From positions 124,001 through 188,000 of the forward strand of contig NZ_QXED01000008.1 in NCBI RefSeq assembly GCF_003583365.1: a stretch of 64,000 bases of DNA, read 5' to 3'. Of this stretch, positions 9,400-18,892 are shown piece after piece. The position numbers and the translations under genes were made by a program. Positions within the stretch are counted from its first letter, which is position 1, and each line of letters begins with the position of its first letter. The DNA is from Fibrisoma montanum. Lineage in GTDB: Bacteria > Bacteroidota > Bacteroidia > Cytophagales > Spirosomataceae. Below the pieces are notes generated by a model that was not told where the DNA came from, did not search any database, and was given only the letters and a program-made list of their open reading frames with translations.

Positions 9400-10005
9400 A
9401 TGCCTGTTAAGCAAGCTCAGTTTGTTATCAGCAATTCCGATCCGGCCAAATGCCCCGCTCCCGACCGCCCGGAATATGCCTTCATCGGGCGCTCGAACGT
9501 AGGGAAGTCGTCATTGATCAACATGCTGACCAGCCGGACGTCGCTGGCCAAAATCTCGGGCAAACCCGGCAAGACGCAGTTGATCAATCATTTTCTGATC
9601 GATAACGAGTGGTATCTGGTTGATTTGCCCGGCTACGGTTACGCGCAGGTCAGCAAGACCGACCGTGATAAGTTTGCGGCCCTGATCAATGGTTACCTCA
9701 CCACCCGCCCCAATCTGCTCTGTACGTTCGTACTGGTCGATTCGCGCATTCCCCCGCAGAAAATCGACCTTGATTTCATGGCTAGCCTGGGCGAACAGGG
9801 CATCCCGTTTGTGATTGTTATGACCAAGTCAGAGAAACTGAGCGCCACCAAACTTCAGGCTACCCTTGAACAATACCGGGCTACGCTGCTCGAAACCTGG
9901 GAGGAAGCCCCCCAGATCTTCGTTACGTCGGCCGTAACTGCTGCGGGGCGCGAAGATGTGCTGGCCCTCATCCATTCACTGAACAAAGAGTTCAAGTCAA
10001 TTTAG
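9400..10005 (+). CDS. engB: Ribosome biogenesis GTPase EngB/YsxC
   Basis: A 201-residue protein starting at ATG 9400; a TTG three codons earlier is in frame but unlikely. It is an Era-type GTPase with G1 GRSNVGKSS (residues 30-38), G3 DLPGYGYA (from Asp75) and G4 TKSEK (142-146), where the usual TKxD has Glu in place of Asp. EngB helps assemble the large ribosomal subunit and is generally essential. The length is normal for the family. It is the first plus-strand gene after a run of minus-strand genes and is followed after 84 bases by the DUF5606 gene. Confidence 0.95.
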   Translation: MPVKQAQFVISNSDPAKCPAPDRPEYAFIGRSNVGKSSLINMLTSRTSLAKISGKPGKTQLINHFLIDNEWYLVDLPGYGYAQVSKTDRDKFAALINGYLTTRPNLLCTFVLVDSRIPPQKIDLDFMASLGEQGIPFVIVMTKSEKLSATKLQATLEQYRATLLETWEEAPQIFVTSAVTAAGREDVLALIHSLNKEFKSI

Positions 10006-10089
10006 ATAACACCCGCTAAATTCGCGGTTTAATTAAAAGCAAAGGCAATACGTCAGCTTAAGCGGGCGTTACCATTTTATCGAGTAAGC

Positions 10090-10572
10090 ATGGAAGCATT
10101 AAAACAAATCGCCAACATCGCCGGCCAGAGCGGCCTGTTTCGGATCCTGAAACCCAGCCGCACCGGTGTGATTGTTGAGTCGCTGGACGACAAGAAAGCC
10201 AAGACCATGATGGGCCCAACTGCCCGCGTTTCGGTCCTGAATGATATTTCGATCTACGTCGATACGCCCGACCAGTCCATTCCCCTGGCCAACGTACTGA
10301 CGGCGATCAACGACAAATACGGTGAGAACCTGACGGTCAATGCCAAGGGCTCCAACGACGAACTGACCGATTTCATGGAGTCGGTGGTTCCGGAGTATGA
10401 CCGCGAGCGGGTTCGCACCAGCGACATTCGTAAACTGATTACCTGGTACGGTATTCTGCGTCAGTACGCCCCCGAGGTGTTCGAAACGCCGGCCACCGAG
10501 CCAGCTTCTGCGGCTGAAACAACGCCGGAATCCACCGATTCGGCCGAAACGCAGGAGGAATCTAACGCATAA
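10090..10572 (+). CDS. DUF5606 domain protein (Bacteroidota-conserved)
   Basis: A 160-residue protein that I recognise as the DUF5606 family found widely in Bacteroidota. The conserved part covers about residues 1-135 (starting MEALKQIANIAGQSGLF and containing LITWYGILRQYAPEVF). The C-terminal ~25 residues are a low-complexity acidic tail rich in Ala, Glu, Ser and Thr. There is no signal peptide or membrane segment, so it should be cytoplasmic. Its function is unknown. It lies downstream of engB on the same strand and ends in a terminator at 10653-10687. Confidence 0.88.
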   Translation: MEALKQIANIAGQSGLFRILKPSRTGVIVESLDDKKAKTMMGPTARVSVLNDISIYVDTPDQSIPLANVLTAINDKYGENLTVNAKGSNDELTDFMESVVPEYDRERVRTSDIRKLITWYGILRQYAPEVFETPATEPASAAETTPESTDSAETQEESNA

Positions 10573-10652
10573 CGTTTTATTGCATTGGCCCGGGCTGCGG
10601 TCAATCACCAATACAATAAAACGTACTGATCTCCATTTTCAGTGAATAGTAG

Positions 10653-10690
10653 AAAAGCCGCGATTGGCCATTGGCTTCGCGGCTTTTTTG
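10653..10690 (+). terminator. Rho-independent terminator after the DUF5606 gene
   Basis: An 11-base-pair stem (AAAAGCCGCGA at 10653-10663 with its complement at 10677-10687) is followed by more T, about 80 bases past the stop codon at 10572. Confidence 0.85.
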
Positions 10691-10714
10691 ACTTTTCAGC
10701 AGGATTCAAACCAG

Positions 10715-10803
10715 AGGTCTGACGGCACGTCTGACCGGATCAACAAGGGCGTACAGAAACCTGAACACACCCGCTATCCGGTCAGACGTGCCGCGTCAGA
10801 CCT
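10715..10803. repeat. Large imperfect inverted repeat with internal GTCAGAC direct repeats
   Basis: The arm at 10715-10740 (26 bases) is the reverse complement of 10776-10803 except for two extra bases in the right arm. The arms flank a 35-base spacer. Within each arm the heptamer GTCAGAC occurs twice as a direct repeat separated by a GTGCCG-type core. The element sits between the terminator of the DUF5606 gene and the pyk stop codon (10808). It could act as a terminator for pyk or be a REP/MITE-like element. Confidence 0.7.
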
Positions 10804-10807
10804 GTTT

Positions 10808-12244
10808 TTATTCTACTACGCTCAGTTTCACCGTATTGGTCCGGCGCGACTGCGTCAGCGGCATGCTGAGGGTGTTGATAAATATGTCGCCCGATTCCAG
10901 CTTTCCTTTCTCAACCAGCGTTTTCTTAATATCATCCACGGTCTGGTCAATGGTCATGTCGGCGCTTGGTTCGTGCGCAATTACCTGAACACCCCAGTAC
11001 AGGCCAAGGGTATTGCGAAGCTGCGGATCGTTGGAAAACACGAACAGGTCGGCTTTGGGACGGTGGTGCGACAACCGAACGGCTGTGTAGCCGGAGTTGG
11101 TGATGCCGATAATAGCCTTCGCTTTTGTGTCGCGGGCCAGCCGGCAGGCACTCATCACTACGTTATCGTTGATGACGTTCTCGGTCGGCTCCTCGTTAAC
11201 GTGCGCGTGGTAGCGGAAATAAATTTTTTCGCTGCTTTTTTCGACCTGCCGGATGGTGTTGGCCATGCTTTCTACGGCCAGAATCGGGTACTTTCCGGAT
11301 GCGGTTTCGGCGCTCAGCATGACCGCATCGGCGCCGTCGAGCACTGAATTGGCAATATCGTTGATTTCGGCGCGGGTTGGGCGCGGGTTGTCGATCATGC
11401 TTTCGAGCATCTGCGTCGCCACGATGACCGGCTTGGCCGCCTTGTTACATTTCTCAACCAGCATCTTCTGAATCATCGGTACTTCTTCGGCGGGCAGTTC
11501 AACCCCCAGGTCGCCCCGGGCTACCATCAATCCGTCGGTAGCTTCGATGATCTCGTCAATATTGTCGATGGCTTCCGGCTTTTCAATTTTGGCAATGACG
11601 CGGCTGGTTTTACCTTTCGACCGGATGTATTCTTTGATTTCCAGAATCTCGGATGCCTGCCGTACAAACGACAAGGCGATCCATTCAGCATCGTTTTCCA
11701 GTCCGAAATTCAGATCGGCCCAGTCCTTATCCGTAACCGACGGCATCGATACCTTCGTATTAGGCAGGTTCACCCCTTTTTTCGATTTGAGCGGTCCGCC
11801 GTAGACGACCTCCGTGACCACATCGGTACCGTCGACGCTCAGTACTTTCACCTCCAGTTTACCGTCGTCCATCAGCACCCGTTCGCCGGGCTGCACATCG
11901 CGGTACATATCCTTATAGGGTGTACTGACGCGATCGGCCGTACCAATCACTTCGTCGTTGGTGAAGATGAGTTTATTACCCGGCAGAATCAGTACGCCGT
12001 CCTTATTCTCGACGTTTCCGATCCGGATTTTGGGTCCCTGCAGATCCTGAAGTATGCAGAGGTTAAGGCCATATTCTTCGTTCAGTTCGCGAATGCGCTG
12101 CAAGCGGGCAAGGTGATCTTCGTGCGTGCCGTGGGAGAAATTGAGCCGAAAAACATTCACTCCCGCTTTGGCCAGTGCCAGTAGTTGTTCTTTGGATTCG
12201 GAAGCCGGGCCAACGGTGGCCACAATCTTGGTTTTTTTGGACAT
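10808..12244 (-). CDS. pyk: Pyruvate kinase
   Basis: A 478-residue protein, the normal length for bacterial pyruvate kinase, which makes pyruvate and ATP from phosphoenolpyruvate and ADP as the last step of glycolysis. It begins with the conserved KIVATVGPAS block. Further family signatures are the catalytic lysine region IAKIEKPEAIDN, the metal and substrate-binding segment MVARGDLGVELP, and the loop with MLSAETASGKYP. The C-terminal domain (from about 350) carries the usual allosteric-type fold. The start is the ATG at 12244. Its 3' end abuts the inverted repeat at 10715-10803, the likely transcription stop. Confidence 0.97.
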   Translation of the reverse strand: MSKKTKIVATVGPASESKEQLLALAKAGVNVFRLNFSHGTHEDHLARLQRIRELNEEYGLNLCILQDLQGPKIRIGNVENKDGVLILPGNKLIFTNDEVIGTADRVSTPYKDMYRDVQPGERVLMDDGKLEVKVLSVDGTDVVTEVVYGGPLKSKKGVNLPNTKVSMPSVTDKDWADLNFGLENDAEWIALSFVRQASEILEIKEYIRSKGKTSRVIAKIEKPEAIDNIDEIIEATDGLMVARGDLGVELPAEEVPMIQKMLVEKCNKAAKPVIVATQMLESMIDNPRPTRAEINDIANSVLDGADAVMLSAETASGKYPILAVESMANTIRQVEKSSEKIYFRYHAHVNEEPTENVINDNVVMSACRLARDTKAKAIIGITNSGYTAVRLSHHRPKADLFVFSNDPQLRNTLGLYWGVQVIAHEPSADMTIDQTVDDIKKTLVEKGKLESGDIFINTLSMPLTQSRRTNTVKLSVVE

Positions 12245-12371
12245 GAGTAAGGAACAAATGAGGCAAAAGCGGCCAGAAGCCGGTGCAAAAATAACCGCCT
12301 ACCGGAAAAATGTACGTAAAATTTTTGCGAAGACGTTTTAGACAGGTTGTAAGCTTACCTATCAAGTCATT

Positions 12372-14897
12372 TTATAAACAATCAACATCGGCTACGATCG
12401 TAACCTGCCGAAGGCCTTTGTCGGTCAGGATGTCGTTGATACGGTCCTGGATGTATGCCTTTACGGCCTTCACGTTCATTTTCTCGCGCTCAATCTTGAT
12501 CAGAATATCGAACAGAAACTGGTTCCGGATGCGTTCCACCAGCGGTTCTTCCGGTCCCAGCACCCGACTCTCGCCGAGGGCGTCGGTCAGTTCGGCCGCC
12601 AGCCGCTCAGCCGCCTGCAAACTGATGGCCTTGTCGGCATGGCGAATGGTCAGTTTGATAAGCCGCGAGAAAGGCGGGTAATTGAAGTTCTGCCGTTCCT
12701 GAATTTCCTCCTCGTAGAGCCCCCTGTAATCGTTTTCAATGATTTTCTGCAGGATGGTCTGCTGCGGATTGGTGGTCTGGATCAACACCTTTCCTTTCCG
12801 GCCCGCTCGCCGACCGGCCCGGCCGCTGACCTGGGTGAGCATCTGAAAGGCCCGCTCCGTGGCCCGGAAATCAGGAAAGTGAATCAGCCGATCGGCGTCG
12901 AAAATTCCCACCAGGCTGACGTTGTCGAAATCCAGCCCTTTGGTGATCATCTGCGTCCCGACGAGCATATCAACCTGCCCCCCCTCAAACTCCTGAATGA
13001 TCTGTTGGTACGCGTTCTTGGCCCGGGTTGTGTCCAGGTCCATCCGCAGAATTCGGGACTGCGGGAAAATAATCTGCAACTGGTCTTCCAGCTTTTCGGT
13101 ACCAAAGCCGATGGTCCGCACTTTGGTTGACCCACAAACCGGGCAAACACGCGGCACGGCCTCTTTATGCCCACAGTAATGGCAGCGGAGTTCGGCGTCG
13201 CGCTGGTGGTACGTCAGGCTTACGGCGCAGTTGGGGCACTCAGCCGTCCAGTCGCAGTCTTCGCACTGCATGTAAGGTGAATACCCCCGCCGATTCTGGA
13301 AAAGAATACTTTGCTCTTTCCGCTCCAGATTCATCTCCAGTTCGTTCAGCAGGGCCGACGAAAACTCATTTTTCATCGTCTTCTGCTTTTTTTCCTGCCG
13401 CGTATCCACCAGCAGAATGTCGGGCAGGGTGGCATCGCCGAACCGCTGAAACAGCTCGACCAGTCCGTAGCGCCCCTGCTGCGCCTGGTAGTACGATTCC
13501 AGCGAGGGCGTAGCGGAGCCAAGCAGTACTTTGGCCTGCTGCCAGTGGGCCAGCATCATCGCTACGTCGCGGGCGTGGTAGCGCGGGGCCGGGTCGTGCT
13601 GCTTGTACGAGGTTTCATGCTCTTCGTCCACGATAATCAGCCCCAGGTTGTCGAACGGCAAAAACACGGCCGACCGAACGCCCACCACAAACTGGTATTG
13701 CCCGGATACGACGCCTTTCCAGACTTCAACGCGTTCGTTGTCGGAGAACTTGGAGTGGTAGATACCCATCTTATCGCCGAATACCCGCTGCAGCCGCACC
13801 ACAATCTGGGTGGTCAGGGCAATCTCCGGCAAGAGGTACAGCACCTGCGTTCCTCCGGCCAGCGCCTGCTGAATGAGGTCGATATAGACCTCCGTTTTAC
13901 CACTGCCGGTTATGCCGTGAAACAGCACGATATTCTGCCGCTCAAACTGCGCCATGATGTCCTGCGACGCCTGCCGCTGGGCCTCCGTCAGCCGGATCTC
14001 GGTCTGGGGAGCGAGGTTGTCGGCAAAACGCGGTTGAATCACCTCAAAGGTTTCGAAGACCTGATTCTTGATGAGCGTCGTCAGCGACGACTGCGACAGT
14101 TCATCATCCTGGTTGAGAATGCTTTTGTCCAGGCCTTTCTGGTTCAGCGAGGGCGTTATCTGAACGGGTACGTGCCGGAGGTAGCGCATCACCACCTCCT
14201 GCTGCTTCGGCAATTTTTCCAGCCGTTGCAGAAGCACCAATAGCTGCTCTTTTTCTTCGTAGGTACGGTGCAGCCGAATTTTACGGATCATCTTCGGCAC
14301 GTACTTCTCCTTCACCTCCTCGAAGACGATCACCGCTTTTTTGCCGACCAGCGATTTAATAACGGCCGGTACATTCCCCCCCTCTCCTACCAACCGCCCC
14401 AGTTCGTCGTACGACAGCGCCGGGTGTTTCTTCAACTCCGTCAGCAGGATCTCCTCGACCGGTGTAAGGAGTTCGGGATAATCGAAATCCGGATTGAACT
14501 GCACCTTCGACTGGCTGGAAATTTTCAGGCCCGACGGCAGGGCTACGTTCATTACGTCGCCGATGCAGCACATATAGTACTCAGACATCCACCGGAACAA
14601 TTCAAGCTGGTAGCCCGTCACGAGCGGGTATTCGTCGAGGACTTCACTGATGTAGCGGGCCTGATAGCCGGTTGGTGGGGAGTTGTGCAGCCGGGCCACT
14701 ACGGCCGTCAGCACGCGGCCATTATTTTTTCCAAACGGCACGATCACCCGGGCGCCAATCTTGAGGAGCTCGGCCATACCGCGTGGCACCCGGTACGTAA
14801 AGAGCCGCGGCACCGGAATGGGTAAGATCAGATCGGCAAAGAAGGTAACTTCTTCGTCTTCCAGATGGGAAAATAAAGTGCGTAGTGAGGTATCCAC
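12372..14897 (-). CDS. priA: Primosomal protein N' (replication restart helicase PriA)
   Basis: An 841-residue protein, slightly longer than the E. coli enzyme. It has the N-terminal DNA-binding domain (FADLILPIPVPRLFTYRVP), helicase motif I GITGSGKTEVY, the DEAH-box-like VDEEHETSYKQ, and a zinc-binding insert with eight cysteines (CEDC, CPNC, CHYC, CPVC). PriA reloads the replisome at stalled forks. The start is given as the GTG at 14897: no in-frame ATG lies between it and an upstream stop, and the conserved N-terminal strand begins about 17 residues later. It is separated from pyk by 127 bases; both are on the minus strand. Confidence 0.95.
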   Translation of the reverse strand: MDTSLRTLFSHLEDEEVTFFADLILPIPVPRLFTYRVPRGMAELLKIGARVIVPFGKNNGRVLTAVVARLHNSPPTGYQARYISEVLDEYPLVTGYQLELFRWMSEYYMCCIGDVMNVALPSGLKISSQSKVQFNPDFDYPELLTPVEEILLTELKKHPALSYDELGRLVGEGGNVPAVIKSLVGKKAVIVFEEVKEKYVPKMIRKIRLHRTYEEKEQLLVLLQRLEKLPKQQEVVMRYLRHVPVQITPSLNQKGLDKSILNQDDELSQSSLTTLIKNQVFETFEVIQPRFADNLAPQTEIRLTEAQRQASQDIMAQFERQNIVLFHGITGSGKTEVYIDLIQQALAGGTQVLYLLPEIALTTQIVVRLQRVFGDKMGIYHSKFSDNERVEVWKGVVSGQYQFVVGVRSAVFLPFDNLGLIIVDEEHETSYKQHDPAPRYHARDVAMMLAHWQQAKVLLGSATPSLESYYQAQQGRYGLVELFQRFGDATLPDILLVDTRQEKKQKTMKNEFSSALLNELEMNLERKEQSILFQNRRGYSPYMQCEDCDWTAECPNCAVSLTYHQRDAELRCHYCGHKEAVPRVCPVCGSTKVRTIGFGTEKLEDQLQIIFPQSRILRMDLDTTRAKNAYQQIIQEFEGGQVDMLVGTQMITKGLDFDNVSLVGIFDADRLIHFPDFRATERAFQMLTQVSGRAGRRAGRKGKVLIQTTNPQQTILQKIIENDYRGLYEEEIQERQNFNYPPFSRLIKLTIRHADKAISLQAAERLAAELTDALGESRVLGPEEPLVERIRNQFLFDILIKIEREKMNVKAVKAYIQDRINDILTDKGLRQVTIVADVDCL

Positions 14898-15084
14898 AGA
14901 CGGTGCTGAGCGGTCGTTTAAGTAAATATAGGGATAAACGCCCGGCTGCCGAAAAGGATTTCAAGGAGTCGGCAAAAAGGCTCAGGCCCGTAAACCTTTC
15001 CGCTCGATTTGTATGTTACTGAATTAAGGCGGTGTTTCCCCCCATAAAAGCTATTCCTGAGCGGGTTTCCATCCGCCTGATGTT

Positions 15085-16116
15085 ATGCACAACGGAATAC
15101 AACCATACGACGTCATTATTGTAGGCGGTGGTCCCTGCGGACTGGCCGCGGGTATTGAAGCGACCAAATCAGGGCTGAGTCACGTCATTCTGGAAAAGGG
15201 CAGCATTACGGAGTCGATCCGGCGCTACCCCCGAATGATGCGTTTCTTTTCTACGGCCGAAAACATCGAGATCGGCGGCATTCCGTTTCCAGTGTCGGGC
15301 GTGAAAGCCAACCGGAACGAAGCCCTGCAATACTACCGCAAGGTGGCCGCTTACTACAAGCTCAACACCAGAGTATTTCAGGAAGTGGAGCGGGTGCAGC
15401 AGCATAGCCACCATGAACATGGCAACCTTTTCACCGTAAGCACAACGTCCGGCGATGAATACCAGGGGCGTAAGGTGATTGTGGCGACGGGCTATTTTGA
15501 CCGGCCGCGCTGGCTTGGCATTCCGGGCGAGGACCTGCCGAACGTATCGCACTACTACGACGAACCATTTAAGTACTCGTTTACCAGGGTGGTTATCATC
15601 GGGGCGTCGAACTCAGCCGTTGAAGCGGCCCTGGAACTGTATCGCCACGACGTGGACGTAACGGTTGTTCACCGGCGCGAAGACTTTCGGCAAACGGTAA
15701 AATACTGGCTGATTCCGGACGTAAAGAACCGGGTGAAGGAAGGAAAGATCAAAACCCGCTTCGACTCCCGCGTAACCGAAATCACCCCGACCAGCGTTCG
15801 AATTACCAACGTGCAGACCGGTGAGGAAGACGTATTACCCGCTGATTTTGTCTTTATCCTGACCGGCTACGTTCCTGATTCTGACTTACTCCGGCGCTGT
15901 GGCGTTGACCTCAACCCCGAAACGCACGTACCGGTTTACGACAAAACGACCTTCGAAACCAACGTACCGGGCCTCTACGTCTGCGGTACGGTGATGGCCG
16001 GCATTTACACGGAAAAAGTGTTCATTGAAAACGGCCGCGAACACGCGCAGGCGATTATCGACCACATTATGGGTCGGGAGGTTCACAAGGTCAACGAACT
16101 AATCCAGCGAATTTAA
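15085..16116 (+). CDS. YpdA-family putative bacillithiol disulfide reductase
   Basis: A 343-residue two-dinucleotide-binding flavoprotein. It has an FAD-binding GGGPCG motif near residues 14-19, a second nucleotide-binding GASNSAVEAALEL near 172 for NADPH, and a C-terminal ATG-type motif (GLYVCGTVMAG). The sequence SITESIRRYPRMMRFFSTAENIEIGGIPF region is characteristic of YpdA-like proteins, which reduce bacillithiol disulfide in organisms that make this thiol. Unlike thioredoxin reductase it lacks a CxxC redox pair. Start is ATG 15085; no partner gene for bacillithiol synthesis is adjacent. Confidence 0.88.
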   Translation: MHNGIQPYDVIIVGGGPCGLAAGIEATKSGLSHVILEKGSITESIRRYPRMMRFFSTAENIEIGGIPFPVSGVKANRNEALQYYRKVAAYYKLNTRVFQEVERVQQHSHHEHGNLFTVSTTSGDEYQGRKVIVATGYFDRPRWLGIPGEDLPNVSHYYDEPFKYSFTRVVIIGASNSAVEAALELYRHDVDVTVVHRREDFRQTVKYWLIPDVKNRVKEGKIKTRFDSRVTEITPTSVRITNVQTGEEDVLPADFVFILTGYVPDSDLLRRCGVDLNPETHVPVYDKTTFETNVPGLYVCGTVMAGIYTEKVFIENGREHAQAIIDHIMGREVHKVNELIQRI

Positions 16117-16151
16117 CATCCGGGTTGGTCGGCAACGCAGACCGGCCCGGG

Positions 16152-16604
16152 TCATTGATTTCGCTTTTTCGCCCGCATTTCCTGCTGCCGCATCGACATA
16201 CCGTCGATCGTAGCGAACAGCGCTTTGGTGGCCAAAGGCTTCGTCTGCCGAATCTTGACACCCCCATCTTTGCCGATCAACAGCACCGCAAAATTGCCGG
16301 GGGTTACGTTCAGATTGTCGCGCAGGTACGTTTTGTCGGCGGTGGCCAATCGGTTTTCCAGCGCGTCGATGACGAGCATATCGCGATCATCCAGTCCGGC
16401 CGTTTCGTCGGCCAGAAGCTCTTTCTGCTGCCTGTAGTCGGCCGACTGATCCGAAGGAGCGTATACAATCAGAATCCGCTGCTGCCATTTACCGGCTTTA
16501 ACGGTTTTTTCAATCCGGCTTTGTGCCAGGGCATTCGTCGCCAGTAGAAAAAGGCCGGCCATCCAGAGCCAGCCATGTGCCACTATCCGTCGTGTGTTGC
16601 GCAT
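16152..16604 (-). CDS. DUF4174 domain protein, exported
   Basis: A 150-residue protein with an N-terminal signal peptide or anchor (about residues 10-28, ending TNALA) and then one DUF4174 domain (about 35-140). Such domains have a thioredoxin-like fold but this protein has no CxxC pair (no cysteine is seen in the mature part), so a redox role is unlikely. Function unknown. It starts at ATG 16604, only 6 bases after the stop of the LytTR regulator gene, so it is almost certainly the third gene of the kinase-regulator operon. That suggests a link to the signal this system senses. Confidence 0.82.
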   Translation of the reverse strand: MRNTRRIVAHGWLWMAGLFLLATNALAQSRIEKTVKAGKWQQRILIVYAPSDQSADYRQQKELLADETAGLDDRDMLVIDALENRLATADKTYLRDNLNVTPGNFAVLLIGKDGGVKIRQTKPLATKALFATIDGMSMRQQEMRAKKRNQ

Positions 16605-16610
16605 GATGCA

Positions 16611-17462
16611 TCAGGTCCATTTACTTAAGAACTGCGCAAAGGCGTCTTTGTATTGATCGCTGACCGGAATTGTTACGGCCCCAATCTGGATGGTGTTGCG
16701 CGTAACGGCTTCGATTTTATCCAGCGAGACAATGAACGACCGGTGAACCCGCATAAACCGCCGGGAGGGCAGCTTCTCTTCCAGCGCTTTCAGGCTCGTC
16801 AGCGACAGCAGCGGCTTGGGGGTTTTGTTCTGGTGCGGATCGAAACGCAGGTGAACCTTCACGTAATCTTTCAACCCTTCAATGTACAGAATGTCATCAA
16901 AGGCTACCCGAACCAGCTGGTATTCTACTTTCAGAAACAGATAGTCTTCCTGCTGATGCGGAACCGTCGCGACCGGGCTCGCGGCCGGTTCGGCGAGTTC
17001 GGGGGCTCCATCCAGCCGCATCGGGCTCAGGTCCGACGCCGGGCGGTCGAGTGGTCCTTCAAACCGCGATGACCCCGCCCGCTGGATCAGGTCTATGTAC
17101 GCTTTGGCTTTATTGGCCGCCCGCAAAAACTCTTCATAGTTAAAGGGCTTGAGCAGGTAATCCAGCGCATCAACCTTGTAGCCGTCCAGGGCGAACTGAT
17201 TATAGGCCGTGGTAAAAATCACCCGGGGAGCCCGACCATTGGGGCCAGGTTCCAGCACCCGGGCCAGCTCGATACCGGTGAGATCCGGCATCTGAATATC
17301 CAGAAATATAAGGTCTACGGACAGTTCGTGCAGTCCGCGCAGGGCCTCCACGGCGCTTGAATATCGCCCTACCAGATTCAGGAACGGCGTTTTTTCAATG
17401 AATGCGCTCACCAGCCCCAGGGCCAGCGGCTCGTCGTCAACAGCAATGCAGGATACCATCAT
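16611..17462 (-). CDS. LytTR-type response regulator
   Basis: A 283-residue protein. Residues 1-125 form a receiver domain with the acidic pair DD (9-10), phospho-acceptor Asp55 in FLDIQMPD and the switch lysine in LLKPF. After a longer than usual, proline- and alanine-rich linker (about 130-175) comes a LytTR DNA-binding domain (about 180-283, with RVHRSFIVSLDKIE). It should be phosphorylated by the kinase encoded upstream and bind direct-repeat sites. Two start codons stand in tandem (MM); the first is used here. The kinase gene ends 53 bases upstream. Confidence 0.93.
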   Translation of the reverse strand: MMVSCIAVDDEPLALGLVSAFIEKTPFLNLVGRYSSAVEALRGLHELSVDLIFLDIQMPDLTGIELARVLEPGPNGRAPRVIFTTAYNQFALDGYKVDALDYLLKPFNYEEFLRAANKAKAYIDLIQRAGSSRFEGPLDRPASDLSPMRLDGAPELAEPAASPVATVPHQQEDYLFLKVEYQLVRVAFDDILYIEGLKDYVKVHLRFDPHQNKTPKPLLSLTSLKALEEKLPSRRFMRVHRSFIVSLDKIEAVTRNTIQIGAVTIPVSDQYKDAFAQFLSKWT

Positions 17463-17515
17463 AGAAAGTGTCAGCAGCTAAGGCCACCAACCGTAAAGAT
17501 AGCGAAAACGGGGGC

Positions 17516-18637
17516 TTATACCGGTACGCTCGACGCCGTCAGCATTGGTTCAACGGGGGCTGCCTGCCCGTCCAGATACAGCTTCAGGTGAACGGCGTAT
17601 TCGTTCTCGGGCGTCTTTTCTTCCACCGCCAGTACGTACTTGTCCGGGTAAAGAAGATCCAGACGGCGCCGGGTGTTGGTGAGCCCGATTCCGCTGCCCA
17701 CTTCGAGAGACGGCGTTTTTTCGGGGAATATCGTATTGCGGACTTCCATGCTCAACTCGCTTCCGTGCTGATGAATACCGATATGAATCCGGCTGTCGTA
17801 CACCGAACTGACTCCATGCTTGAACGCATTTTCGACAAACGGCAGCAGCAACATCGGCGCAATGGGTACGTCGTGAAGGGGTCTGGGCTGCTCAAACGTT
17901 ACGGCAACCTTGTCGGTCAGCCGCAGCTGCATCAACTGCATATAGTCCTGCACAAAGGCAATCTCTTTGCTAAGCATAGTCGTGCCGGCCTGCGTTTCGT
18001 AGAGTACGTAGCGCATCATGCGCGAGAGCCGGTGCAGGGCATCGCGGGCGGCTTCCACATCGACCAGCGTCAGGGCGTAGATGTTGTTGAGCGTATTGAA
18101 AAAGAAGTGCGGATTGATCTGCGCTTTCAGGAACGACAGTTCGGAAGCCGTTTTGGCCTGTTCGAGCGCCTGTCGAAGCTGAGCGTCGGCTTGCCACTTC
18201 AACACGGTGGCGATGCTGGTACTGACCCCCATAACCAGCAAGGTCGTCATCAGGGCGGGCTGAAACCAACGAAATTGCGCCAATGGCCGACGAACCGGCT
18301 TGTCGGGATGGTAGGCTTTATACACTAGTTCGGCCAGATTGAAGTACACCTCGATACCCCAGTGAATCAGGAGTACGACCGCCATCACACCAATTACAGA
18401 CGCCAGATAGGCGTTAATCCGGTCGCGGAACAACAGGCGCGGCACCAGAATCTGAGCATTGATATAAAACGCCCCAACCAGCAGCGCAAAAAAGATACCC
18501 TGCTTAATCCAGAACTCAGTGGGTAGCGTAACGCTGGAGCTTAATGGCTGAAAAACAAACAGCGCAAAGCCGAACACGCCCCACATCAGCAGGTGCATTA
18601 GAACGGTGACATTGCGACGCACTGAAAAGCCTGGCAT
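17516..18637 (-). CDS. Membrane sensor histidine kinase of the LytS/YehU type
   Basis: A 373-residue protein from ATG 18637 (a TTG nine codons earlier is possible). It has four predicted membrane segments in the first 145 residues, a short coiled coil, and the His-kinase block INPHFFFNTLNN with phospho-acceptor His177. An HATPase domain follows (GIGLTNTRRRL near residue 330). No separate periplasmic sensor domain is seen, so the membrane part itself is the likely sensor. It is the first gene of an operon with a LytTR regulator and a DUF4174 protein. The intergenic region upstream holds two related 53-base repeats. Confidence 0.92.
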   Translation of the reverse strand: MPGFSVRRNVTVLMHLLMWGVFGFALFVFQPLSSSVTLPTEFWIKQGIFFALLVGAFYINAQILVPRLLFRDRINAYLASVIGVMAVVLLIHWGIEVYFNLAELVYKAYHPDKPVRRPLAQFRWFQPALMTTLLVMGVSTSIATVLKWQADAQLRQALEQAKTASELSFLKAQINPHFFFNTLNNIYALTLVDVEAARDALHRLSRMMRYVLYETQAGTTMLSKEIAFVQDYMQLMQLRLTDKVAVTFEQPRPLHDVPIAPMLLLPFVENAFKHGVSSVYDSRIHIGIHQHGSELSMEVRNTIFPEKTPSLEVGSGIGLTNTRRRLDLLYPDKYVLAVEEKTPENEYAVHLKLYLDGQAAPVEPMLTASSVPV

Positions 18638-18692
18638 TAGTTCGGTCAAGAATGATTTACACAAGTTTACATAAAATCGATAAAGTTACCGC

Positions 18693-18745
18693 GGCCAATC
18701 GACCGATGGCCCAGCCCTCCCGACCGTTCACGGATTTCAGCCGAT
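18693..18745. repeat. Repeat copy A upstream of the kinase gene
   Basis: This segment aligns with 18893-18946, sharing in order GGCCAA, CGACC, CCCA, CTCCCGAC, GTT, CGG, TT and GCCGAT. It starts 56 bases upstream of the kinase start codon. The two copies begin exactly 200 bases apart in the same orientation. Confidence 0.7.
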
Positions 18746-18766
18746 AGAATAGACCTTGTGAACGAA

Positions 18767-18795
18767 ACAGCCTGACTTCAAGTGAGCCAGGCTGT
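18767..18795. other. Small hairpin within the 496-base intergenic region
   Basis: ACAGCCTG (18767-18774) and CAGGCTGT (18788-18795) can pair around a 13-base loop. No T run follows. The rest of the gap between 18638 and 19133 holds the two repeats described separately and the divergent promoters, but no credible gene. Confidence 0.45.
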
Positions 18796-18892
18796 CTGTA
18801 TGCTATACCTAAATATGAAACACGCCTACCTGTTTGGAGCAAACGTAAACGTATTGATGATACAAACCTACTACCTGCCGTACAAACAAACC

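Noticed and set aside
9400-10005. TTG at 9391 as start of engB
   Set aside because: The ATG at 9400 gives a standard EngB N-terminus with no loss of conserved residues.
13311-14243. Open frame of about 310 codons on the plus strand
   Set aside because: Antisense to priA, whose helicase and zinc motifs prove the minus strand is coding.
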